This document shows, in pieces, positions 1 through 7,239 of a stretch of 64,000 nt of DNA. The position numbers were made by a program, and so were the translations under genes. Every line of letters starts with the position of its first letter. Position 1 is the first letter of the stretch. Below the pieces are notes generated by a model. The model was not told the origin of the DNA. It saw only the letters and a list, made by a program, of their open reading frames with translations, and did not search any database. Source of the stretch: Ktedonobacterales bacterium (lineage in GTDB: Bacteria; Chloroflexota; Ktedonobacteria; Ktedonobacterales; DATBGS01); assembly GCA_036557285.1 (NCBI GenBank), contig DATBHW010000045.1, positions 17,718-81,717 on the forward strand, given 5' to 3'.

Positions 1-1
1 G

Positions 2-454
2 GCACGCATCCTGGTCGTGGAAGATGAAGCGCCGCTGCGGCGTATCATTGTCCTCAATCTGGTTCGGCGGGGCCACACGGTGATCGAGGCTGAGGGCGTT
101 GCCTCTGCCCAGGAAGCGTTGGCCGCCTTTGCGCGGCAGTTCGATCTGATCTTGCTTGACCTGAACCTGCCCGACCGCACCGGATGGGATCTGCTGCGCG
201 CGCTGGAACAGACCAATGCCCCACCTTATCCAGAGCAGGCTGAACGCGCCAGGGCGCCTGCGGTCATTATCATCACCGCCGTTCGTCCCGTGCGCAGCCG
301 CCTGGAGGCATTTCATCCGGTTGCAGTGCTGCTTAAACCGTTTCCCATTGAGGCGCTGCTGCGCCTCATTCAGCGGGTGCTGGGCGCATCCTCTGTCGAA
401 CTAGCCGAGGATGCCGAAGATCAGTACAACCCCTCAGAAAAGGAGCGTACCTGA
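2..454 (+). CDS. Receiver-only response regulator (5' end outside window)
   Basis: The reading frame is open from base 2, so the start codon lies upstream. The visible part opens with the usual first beta strand and acidic pair of a CheY-like receiver (ILVVEDE). It has the phosphoacceptor aspartate in the segment LILLDLNLPD and the conserved lysine in LLKPF. About 150 residues are visible and the protein ends 30 residues after the receiver fold, with no winged-helix DNA-binding domain. It is therefore not a classical KdpE. It sits directly before the Kdp operon, two bases ahead of the next small ORF. A role in relaying a signal to Kdp expression is inferred from position only; the partner kinase would be outside the window. 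Confidence 0.85.
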   Translation, partial: ARILVVEDEAPLRRIIVLNLVRRGHTVIEAEGVASAQEALAAFARQFDLILLDLNLPDRTGWDLLRALEQTNAPPYPEQAERARAPAVIIITAVRPVRSRLEAFHPVAVLLKPFPIEALLRLIQRVLGASSVELAEDAEDQYNPSEKERT

Positions 455-455
455 G

Positions 456-539
456 ATGTATGACCTGCTGGTCGTCGTCGTGGCCCTGATCACCTTTGTG
501 GCCCTGGGCGCTTTCGTGTTCTTTTGCAAGCGCATCTAA
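456..539 (+). CDS. 27-aa single-span membrane ORF at the head of the kdp operon
   Basis: This short ORF starts with ATG two bases after the stop of the receiver gene, with AGGAG at 441-445 upstream, and ends with TAA. It encodes 27 residues: a short acidic start (MYD), about 20 hydrophobic residues forming one membrane helix, then a basic end (CKRI). It is separate from the recognisable KdpF that follows at 574. From memory, similar short ORFs precede kdpF or kdpA in other phyla, but I know of no assigned function. A second small Kdp subunit or regulatory peptide is possible. Operon position, a ribosome site and a clean membrane helix support it as real. Confidence 0.6.
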   Translation: MYDLLVVVVALITFVALGAFVFFCKRI

Positions 540-573
540 GGATGCGCGTATACCTTTAAGGAGTATGGTCTTC

Positions 574-660
574 ATGTTGGAGTACCTTCTTGTGGGGATC
601 GTGGCGCTGCTCGTCGGCATCTATCTGTTTGCCGCCCTGCTGCGGCCCGACTGGTTCTAG
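574..660 (+). CDS. kdpF: KdpF, small stabilising subunit of the Kdp K+ ATPase
   Basis: A 28-residue peptide with one membrane helix and the typical KdpF ending (LLRPDWF). KdpF is a lipid-like small subunit that stabilises the KdpFABC complex in the cytoplasmic membrane. The start is set by AAGGAG at 558-563; an in-frame ATG at 565 is too close to that site, so ATG 574 is preferred. The gene ends 15 bases before kdpA, in the usual kdpF-A-B-C order. Confidence 0.85.
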   Translation: MLEYLLVGIVALLVGIYLFAALLRPDWF

Positions 661-675
661 GGGAGGAGGTTGATA

Positions 676-2547
676 ATGGCTGTCACGATGCGCAGATTCC
701 CCCTCCCAACACTCAAGCAAAGCGCCTTGATCGTCGTGCTGGCGGTGGCGGCCCTGATCCCGCTCATCTGGCTGGTTGCCATCGGCCTGATTACGTTCAA
801 CGCCGAAGTTCAGGTTGCTATCCTCTTTGGGTTGGTGCTGCTGGTGACGAAACCGCTGGGCCTGTATATGTATCATATTTTTCGCGGCGACCGCACCTGG
901 CTCTCGCCTGTGCTGCGCCCGGTGGAGCGAGCTATCTATTGGGTCTGTGGCATTCACCAGGAGCAAGAGCAAGGCTGGGTGGGCTATACCATTGCCATGC
1001 TCCTGTTTATAGTGGTTGGCTTGCTGCTGCTCTATCTGATTGAGCGCCTTCAGGGTGTCTTGCCGCTGAATCCTGAACATGTGGGAGGTGTTGAGCCAGG
1101 GCTGGCCTGGAATACCGCTGTCAGCTTTTCCACCAACACCAACTGGCAGAATTACGCTGGCGAGCAGACCATGAGTTACTTCACTCAGATGGCCGGGCTG
1201 GCCGTCCACAACTTCACTTCCGCTGCCGTTGGCATTGTCCTGGCGGTTGCGGTGGTGCGTGGCTTCACTCGCCGCAACGCCCGCTCACTGGGCAACTTCT
1301 GGGTTGATCTCACGCGCTGTATCCTGTACCTGCTGTTGCCCATCTGCATCGTCGGGGCTATCTTTCTAGTTTCGCAGGGCGTCATCCAGAACTTCAACGA
1401 CTATATAGTCGTCCACACGCTGGAAGGCAAGACACAAACCCTGGCGATGGGTCCGGTGGCTTCGCAAGAGATCATCAAAGAATTGGGCACCAACGGCGGC
1501 GGCTTCTTCAATACCAACTCTGCCCATCCTTTTGAGAATCCCAACGCACTGACAGACCTGGCGGAGATGTTTGCCATCTTGATGATTCCGGCAGGTCTTG
1601 TCTACTTCTTTGGCAAGATGGCGGGAAGCACCAGACAGGGCTGGGCGCTCTTTGGCGCGATGGCCTTCCTTTATCTGGTGGCCGTCTTTATCGTCATCCC
1701 TGCCGAGCAGGTTGGCAATCCACTGTTGACGACGCAGCATGTCGGCAATCAGACGTTCACCGTTGACCAATCCATCCATACCGGAACCATCTCCTCTTCC
1801 GGGGGCAACCTGGAAGGCAAGGAGGTGCGCTTCGGCATCACCAATTCGGCGCTGTGGGCTGTGACCACGACGGTCACATCCTGCGGGGCAGTCAACAGCT
1901 TCCTTGATAGTTATACACCGCTGGGGGGCATGATCCCCTTGGGGAATATTGCCCTGGGCGAGATTGTCTTTGGCGGGACCGGCTCTGGGCTGTATGGCAT
2001 GATCATGTTTGCCATCCTCGCGGTTTTTATTGCCGGGTTGATGGTGGGACGCACGCCCGAATATCTGGGCAAGAAAATCGAAGGCAAAGAAATGAAGATG
2101 GCAGCTCTGGCGCTGCTGATCTTACCCCTGAGCATCCTGGGCTTTTCCGCCATTGCCAGCGTTACTCCTGTGGGCGTCGGCCCCATTCACAATGCCGGGC
2201 CACACGGCCTCTCAGAAATCCTCTACACCTACCACTCCACCACTGGCAACAACGGGTCGGCCTTTGCCGGGTTGGGGAGCAACACGCCCTTCTACAACTG
2301 GACGCAGGCGTTTGCCATGCTCATCGGGCGCATGCTCTTCGTCATTCCGCTCATGGCAATCGCCGGGTCGGTTGCGCGAAAGAAGATCGTGCCAGCGGGA
2401 GCGGGAACTTTGCCCACCGGGGGACCGCTCTTCTCGGCGCTACTGGTTGGGGTGATCCTGATAGTTGGCGCCCTGACCTTCATCCCAGCCTATGCGCTTG
2501 GTCCGATTATCGAACAACTCTTGATGTGGGCAGGGAAGATATTCTAG
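676..2547 (+). CDS. kdpA: KdpA, potassium-binding channel-like subunit of K+-transporting ATPase
   Basis: KdpA binds and translocates K+ in the high-affinity KdpFABC pump. The product is 623 residues with about ten membrane helices. All four pore loops are visible: near residue 150 (STNTNWQNYAGE), near 270 (GTNGGGFFNTNSAHPFENPN), near 401 (TSCGAVNSF) and near 434 (GGTGSGLYGM). The second is the KdpA signature. GGGAGGAGG at 661-669 favours ATG 676 over the in-frame TTG at 670, which abuts that site. It is followed 21 bases later by kdpB. Length and motifs are normal for the family and I see no sign of damage. Confidence 0.97.
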   Translation: MAVTMRRFPLPTLKQSALIVVLAVAALIPLIWLVAIGLITFNAEVQVAILFGLVLLVTKPLGLYMYHIFRGDRTWLSPVLRPVERAIYWVCGIHQEQEQGWVGYTIAMLLFIVVGLLLLYLIERLQGVLPLNPEHVGGVEPGLAWNTAVSFSTNTNWQNYAGEQTMSYFTQMAGLAVHNFTSAAVGIVLAVAVVRGFTRRNARSLGNFWVDLTRCILYLLLPICIVGAIFLVSQGVIQNFNDYIVVHTLEGKTQTLAMGPVASQEIIKELGTNGGGFFNTNSAHPFENPNALTDLAEMFAILMIPAGLVYFFGKMAGSTRQGWALFGAMAFLYLVAVFIVIPAEQVGNPLLTTQHVGNQTFTVDQSIHTGTISSSGGNLEGKEVRFGITNSALWAVTTTVTSCGAVNSFLDSYTPLGGMIPLGNIALGEIVFGGTGSGLYGMIMFAILAVFIAGLMVGRTPEYLGKKIEGKEMKMAALALLILPLSILGFSAIASVTPVGVGPIHNAGPHGLSEILYTYHSTTGNNGSAFAGLGSNTPFYNWTQAFAMLIGRMLFVIPLMAIAGSVARKKIVPAGAGTLPTGGPLFSALLVGVILIVGALTFIPAYALGPIIEQLLMWAGKIF

Positions 2548-2568
2548 AGGGCAAAGAAAGCAAAAACC

Positions 2569-4752
2569 ATGTCAGCATACGAAGAGAACCCATCACAGGC
2601 AGCGCCTCAAGCGTCGGCCAAAAATGTGCCGGTAGACCCTCCAGAGACGACCGGGGATGGCGGGAAGGAGAGCGTGAGCAGCCGCCGACACAAGACCTCG
2701 CTCTTTGATCGCAAAATCCTGGCGCGGGCGATCATTGATTCGTTCATCAAGCTCAATCCGCGTGCGCAGGCGCGCAACCCGGTCATGTTCGTAGTGGAAA
2801 TCGGCAGCGTCATCACGACTATTGAGTTTGTCCGCGCGCTGTTTGATCCGTCGCTGCGCAGCGACCTGGGCTTTACGCTGGCCGTCTCCATCTGGCTCTG
2901 GTTTACGGTACTCTTTGCCAACTTTGCCGAGGCGATGGCTGAGGGGCGCGGCAAAGCTCAGGCCGATACCTTGCGCCGCGCCCGCACCGAAACCCAGGCT
3001 AAGCTGCTCAAAGAGGGGGCCAGAGGACGCGAGAGTCCATTTATCCTGACGCCCGCGCCGCAGTTGCGCAAAGGCAATCTGGTGCTGGTCGAAGCGGGAG
3101 ACCTGATCCCCGGCGATGGCGAAGTGGTCGAAGGCGTCGCGTCCGTTGATGAATCGGCCATCACGGGCGAGTCGGCGCCGGTCATCCGCGAGAGCGGCGG
3201 GGACCGTTCGGCAGTCACGGGCGGAACGAGGGTTCTGTCCGATTGGATCATTGTCCAGATCATGTCCAATCCAGGTGAAACCTTTCTGGATCGCATGATT
3301 GCGCTGGTCGAAGGCGCGGCCAGACAAAAGACGCCCAACGAGATTGCGCTCAACATTCTGCTGGCGAGCCTGACCATCATCTTCCTGCTGGCGGTGGTGA
3401 CGTTGGAACCGTTTGCCATCTATTCAGGCAGCCCGGTCTCGATTACCATCTTGATCGCCTTACTCGTCTGTCTGATTCCTACCACGATTGGTGGGCTGCT
3501 CTCGGCTATTGGCATCGCGGGCATGGACCGGCTGGTCCAGCGCAATGTGCTGGCGCTGAGTGGGCGCGCTGTTGAGGCTGCGGGCGATGTTGATGTCTTG
3601 CTGCTGGATAAAACCGGCACCATCACGCTGGGCAACCGCATGGCAAGCGAGTTCATCGCGCTGCCAGGGGTCAGCGAAGGGGAACTGGCCGACGCGGCCC
3701 AACTGGCCTCGCTCAGCGATGAAACGCCGGAGGGCCGCTCGATTGTGGTGCTGGCGAAAGCGCGCTATCAGTTGCGCGGGCGCGAGGTGGCCGCGCATAA
3801 CATGACCTTCATCCCTTTCAGCGCCCAGACGCGCATGAGCGGGGTCGATCTGGATACGCCAAATGGCACGCGGCGCCAGATTCGCAAAGGCGCGGGCGAT
3901 GCGGTGGCCGCCTTTGTGCAAGAGGCTGGAGGGCAGAACCCCAAGGAGTTGGCCCCCATTGTCGAACGCATCGCGCGGGCGGGCGGCACGCCGCTGGTTG
4001 TGGCCGAGAATGACCGCACGCTCGGCGTCATCTATCTCAAAGACATCGTCAAGGGCGGCATGCGCCAGCGTTTCGAGCAACTGCGCAAGGTGGGCATCCG
4101 CACCGTGATGATTACCGGCGACAACCCGCTGACCGCCGCTGCCATCGCCAGAGAAGCGGGAGTTGATGACTTTCTGGCTCAGGCCACGCCAGAGACCAAG
4201 CTGAAACTCATCAAACAAGAGCAGGAGGGGGGCAGGCTCGTCGCCATGACGGGCGATGGCACCAACGACGCGCCCGCGCTGGCACAGGCCGATGTGGGCG
4301 TGGCGATGAACACCGGCACCCAGGCCGCCAAAGAGGCGGGCAACATGGTCGATCTGGACTCCAATCCCACCAAGCTGATTGAGATTGTCGAGGTTGGCAA
4401 GCAGTTGCTGATCACGCGCGGCGCGCTGACGACATTCAGCATCGCCAACGATGTGGCGAAGTACTTCGCTATCATTCCGGCGATGTTCTCTGTTGCCTAT
4501 CCGGCGCTGAACAGCCTCAACATCATGCGCCTGACGACGCCCCACAGCGCCATCCTTTCCGCCGTGATCTTCAACGCCCTCATCATCGTCGCGCTGATTC
4601 CGCTGGCGCTGCGCGGGGTAAAGTACCGCCCGCTGGGAGCGGCAGCCATCTTGCAGCGCAATCTGATTATCTACGGTATCGGAGGAATCATCGCCCCATT
4701 CCTGGGGATCAAGGCCATTGACCTGATCCTGGCCGCCCTGGGTCTGGCATAG
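2569..4752 (+). CDS. kdpB: KdpB, P-type ATPase catalytic subunit for K+ uptake
   Basis: KdpB hydrolyses ATP to energise K+ transport through KdpA. The 727-residue product has the actuator loop TGES near residue 198, the phosphorylation motif DKTGT with Asp347, and the hinge motif [11 protein letters not shown] near residue 561. Near residue 304 the membrane helix carries [17 protein letters not shown], typical of KdpB. The N-terminal 45 residues are a hydrophilic, probably disordered extension beyond the usual family start. The gene lies between kdpA and kdpC in one operon. Confidence 0.97.
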   Translation: MSAYEENPSQAAPQASAKNVPVDPPETTGDGGKESVSSRRHKTSLFDRKILARAIIDSFIKLNPRAQARNPVMFVVEIGSVITTIEFVRALFDPSLRSDLGFTLAVSIWLWFTVLFANFAEAMAEGRGKAQADTLRRARTETQAKLLKEGARGRESPFILTPAPQLRKGNLVLVEAGDLIPGDGEVVEGVASVDESAITGESAPVIRESGGDRSAVTGGTRVLSDWIIVQIMSNPGETFLDRMIALVEGAARQKTPNEIALNILLASLTIIFLLAVVTLEPFAIYSGSPVSITILIALLVCLIPTTIGGLLSAIGIAGMDRLVQRNVLALSGRAVEAAGDVDVLLLDKTGTITLGNRMASEFIALPGVSEGELADAAQLASLSDETPEGRSIVVLAKARYQLRGREVAAHNMTFIPFSAQTRMSGVDLDTPNGTRRQIRKGAGDAVAAFVQEAGGQNPKELAPIVERIARAGGTPLVVAENDRTLGVIYLKDIVKGGMRQRFEQLRKVGIRTVMITGDNPLTAAAIAREAGVDDFLAQATPETKLKLIKQEQEGGRLVAMTGDGTNDAPALAQADVGVAMNTGTQAAKEAGNMVDLDSNPTKLIEIVEVGKQLLITRGALTTFSIANDVAKYFAIIPAMFSVAYPALNSLNIMRLTTPHSAILSAVIFNALIIVALIPLALRGVKYRPLGAAAILQRNLIIYGIGGIIAPFLGIKAIDLILAALGLA

Positions 4753-4768
4753 GCGAGGAGTATCTGCC

Positions 4769-5452
4769 ATGAGCAAGCAACCGCAAGACTCTCATCTCGA
4801 AGAAGCCCCAGAAGCCGCTGCTGAAACCCCGCCAGCCACACCGCGCGGGCGCGGGAAACTCATCCTTGATTATCTGCGGCCCGCCATTGTCCTGACGCTG
4901 GTGATGACTATCATCCTGGGATTCGCCTATCCCCTGGTGATTACCGGTGTGGCGCAGGTGCTATTCAACTATCAGGCTAATGGCAGCCTGGTCACTAACA
5001 ATGGGCAGACCATCGGCTCCGAACAGATTGGGCAGGAGTGGACGGACCCCAGGTACTTTCACGGGCGGCCATCGGCAACACTGAGCAATGATGGCTCGCA
5101 GTCCCAACCCTATAACGGCGCAAACTCCAGCGCCTCGAATAATGGTCCGACCAGCAGCAATCTGCAAGCCGAGGTGCAGGCAGAACTCAAGCTGCTCAAA
5201 GAAGAGGAGGCATGTAACGTCCCCGGAACCCCGATTCCGGTCGATCTCGTGACCAGTTCGGGATCAGGGCTGGACCCCGATATTTCTGTTGCAGGAGCCA
5301 TGTATCAGGCGTGCCGCGTGGCAAAAGAGCGCGGGATGCTGTTGAAGCAGGTGCAAGATCTCATCCAGAGCCACATCCATGACCGCAACCTGGGCGTGCT
5401 TGGCGAACCGTATGTCAACGTGCTGGAACTCAACCTGGCGCTGGACGGCTAA
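4769..5452 (+). CDS. kdpC: KdpC, accessory subunit of K+-transporting ATPase
   Basis: KdpC is a single-span periplasm-facing subunit that assists K+ and ATP handling by KdpAB. The 227-residue product has a charged N-terminal tail, one membrane helix around residues 36-58, and an extracellular domain with the family motifs GQEWTDPRYFHGRPSA and, near the C-terminus, SGSGLDPDISVAGA. It starts 16 bases after kdpB behind GCGAGGAG. The N-terminal tail is rich in Pro, Glu and Ala, which is unremarkable. Confidence 0.95.
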   Translation: MSKQPQDSHLEEAPEAAAETPPATPRGRGKLILDYLRPAIVLTLVMTIILGFAYPLVITGVAQVLFNYQANGSLVTNNGQTIGSEQIGQEWTDPRYFHGRPSATLSNDGSQSQPYNGANSSASNNGPTSSNLQAEVQAELKLLKEEEACNVPGTPIPVDLVTSSGSGLDPDISVAGAMYQACRVAKERGMLLKQVQDLIQSHIHDRNLGVLGEPYVNVLELNLALDG

Positions 5453-5484
5453 GCTGAATACACGAAGAAAAGAGGTGAAGTCCT

Positions 5485-6723
5485 ATCGCCAGCTACGAGA
5501 CAGCACAAGAGCCGGAACGCCCGGACCCGGAAAAACTACTTGACCGGTATAAACTGCGCGATGCCCAGCCACCTGAAGTGAGCGCCGGGGATATGTCAAC
5601 TTCTCTTGAAGAGAGGAAGCCACAACGGGGACGGCTGCGCATCTACCTGGGCATGGCCGCCGGAGTTGGCAAAACCTACGCGATGCTCAATGAAGGACGC
5701 CGACGCAAAGGGCGAGGAACAGATGTGGTCATCGGCTACGTGGAAACACATGGTCGGACCCTCACCGAGCAGCAAATCGGCGACCTCGAAGTGGTGCGGC
5801 GCAAGAAAGTAACGTATCGAGGCATCACGCTGGAAGAGATGGATACGGAGGCAGTACTGGCCCGGCATCCCCAGGTCGCGCTGGTTGATGAGTTGGCCCA
5901 TACCAATGCCCCCGGCTCCAAAAACACCAAGCGATACCAGGATGTGGAGGAATTACTGGCGGCAGGCATTACCGTCATCTCTACCCTCAATATCCAGCAT
6001 CTGGAGGGGCTGAATGATATTGTTGAGGCCATCACTGGCGTTCGCCAGCGTGAGACGCTGCCTGATCGCATTCTGGATGAGGCCGACGAGGTGGAACTTG
6101 TCGACATAGCCCCCGATGCCTTGCGGGCGCGCCTGCGTCATGGCAATGTTTACCCACCGGAGCGCGCTCTCAAGGCCCTGGAAAATTACTTCTCCCAGAG
6201 CAACTTGACGGCGCTGCGCGAACTGGCGCTCCGGCGCACAGCCGAAAAAACCGAGACCCAGCTTGAAGCACTGATGCAGGGCCGCGAGGAGGCTGGGGAG
6301 CTTGCCTGGGCCACGACCGCGACTGAGCGGGTGATGGTCGCCTTCGATGGCCGCTCGCATTCTCAGCAGTTGCTGCGCGATGCCTGGCGGCTGGCGCGTG
6401 GCCTCAAAGCGCCTCTCCTGGCCGTCACCGTTGTGACCCCGCGCCGTTTCCTCCCTGCCCACTCGCCAGCCGTCGAACAGTTGAGCGAGCAGATACGCCT
6501 GGCGGAAGACCTGGGAGCGGAGGTTCTGCGCGTGGAAGGACACGATATTGCGGCTAGCTTAGCAAAGGTCGCGCGTGAGCGGCATATCACCCAGATCGTG
6601 ATTGGTCAACCTACCCGAAGCCGCTGGCATTATCTGCTCTATGGTTCGGTGGTGAACCGGCTCTTACGCGAGCCTATCGGGGCAGATATTCATGTGGCGC
6701 CGACAGGCCGCCACCGAACTTGA
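5485..6723 (+). CDS. kdpD: KdpD N-terminal sensor/USP protein lacking a histidine kinase
   Basis: The product carries the KdpD N-terminal domain with the ATP-binding loop GMAAGVGKTYAML, followed by a universal-stress-protein domain (RVMVAFDGRSHSQQLL onward). It ends at GRHRT with no membrane four-helix bundle, DHp or ATPase kinase domain, so it is about 412 residues rather than the roughly 900 of full KdpD. The start is unusual. The nearest standard codon is GTG 5578, but the frame stays open upstream and encodes RPDPEKLLDRY, which matches the normal KdpD N-terminus. An ATC at 5485 lies six bases after AGAGGTGA (5471-5478). I infer an AUC start; GTG 5578 or a sequence error are alternatives. 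Kinase-less KdpD proteins are known from other phyla. Confidence 0.8.
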   Translation: MASYETAQEPERPDPEKLLDRYKLRDAQPPEVSAGDMSTSLEERKPQRGRLRIYLGMAAGVGKTYAMLNEGRRRKGRGTDVVIGYVETHGRTLTEQQIGDLEVVRRKKVTYRGITLEEMDTEAVLARHPQVALVDELAHTNAPGSKNTKRYQDVEELLAAGITVISTLNIQHLEGLNDIVEAITGVRQRETLPDRILDEADEVELVDIAPDALRARLRHGNVYPPERALKALENYFSQSNLTALRELALRRTAEKTETQLEALMQGREEAGELAWATTATERVMVAFDGRSHSQQLLRDAWRLARGLKAPLLAVTVVTPRRFLPAHSPAVEQLSEQIRLAEDLGAEVLRVEGHDIAASLAKVARERHITQIVIGQPTRSRWHYLLYGSVVNRLLREPIGADIHVAPTGRHRT

Positions 6724-7239
6724 GCGGACGCTTCCGATAGTAGTCCTGGCTGAGTCCTCTGACAATACTGAGCCTTCCCTCATAGAGTGTTCGTGGCCGG
6801 TTGCTAAAGTTTGCCCGCACATTCTCGTTTCAGCCAGAGCAGGTGTATGGTGGTATATCGGTGTTGGAACTGTTTGTTGGATTCATAGCGCATCCTCATC
6901 TTTCCTTGCGTATTCTGACATGTTTGACAGCCCGTTGCTTCGGGTGTATGCTTGTCCTGTGGTGAGGCTGGTTCCCCTTGAAAATCGCGAAGAGGGTAAA
7001 ACAGGCGCGTCCTCTGACCACTTTTCGGCAAGCGTCCGTTCAACGGATAAGCACAGAGCCAAAGGTCGAGAGGAAAGACAAGCATTCTCCGACTCCGGCG
7101 CGTGTCGTCGGCAGGAGATAGAGGCCGTTAGCAGTTCGGCCAGTATGGCTCACGTTTGCCTGGTCAGTCCAGCCAAGGGCGCTGGCGGCAGCAGGAGCCA
7201 TACCAACCAATCAATAGTTCGCTAGCGATTGTGATACTG
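6724..7239. other. Intergenic region between kdpD and lanT
   Basis: This 516-base stretch lies after kdpD and runs up to the convergent lanT end. I find no convincing coding sequence: an open frame from 6692 to 7225 has no recognisable domain and overlaps kdpD. A good promoter-like pair lies at 6924-6952, reading toward lanT. No T-tailed hairpin was found. Confidence 0.5.
6924..6952 (+). promoter_or_regulatory. Sigma-70 type promoter with no coding gene downstream
   Basis: TTGACA at 6924-6929, a 17-base spacer and TATGCT at 6947-6952. Downstream there is no ORF on the same strand before lanT, which is convergent. The transcript could be a small RNA or antisense to the lanT 3' end. Confidence 0.4.

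Noticed and set aside
3460..4776. 438-codon antisense frame over kdpB
   Set aside because: High-GC shadow frame opposite a strongly conserved gene.
6692..7225. Open frame of 177 codons overlapping the kdpD end
   Set aside because: No domain, no ribosome site, overlaps kdpD and contains a promoter-like pair.
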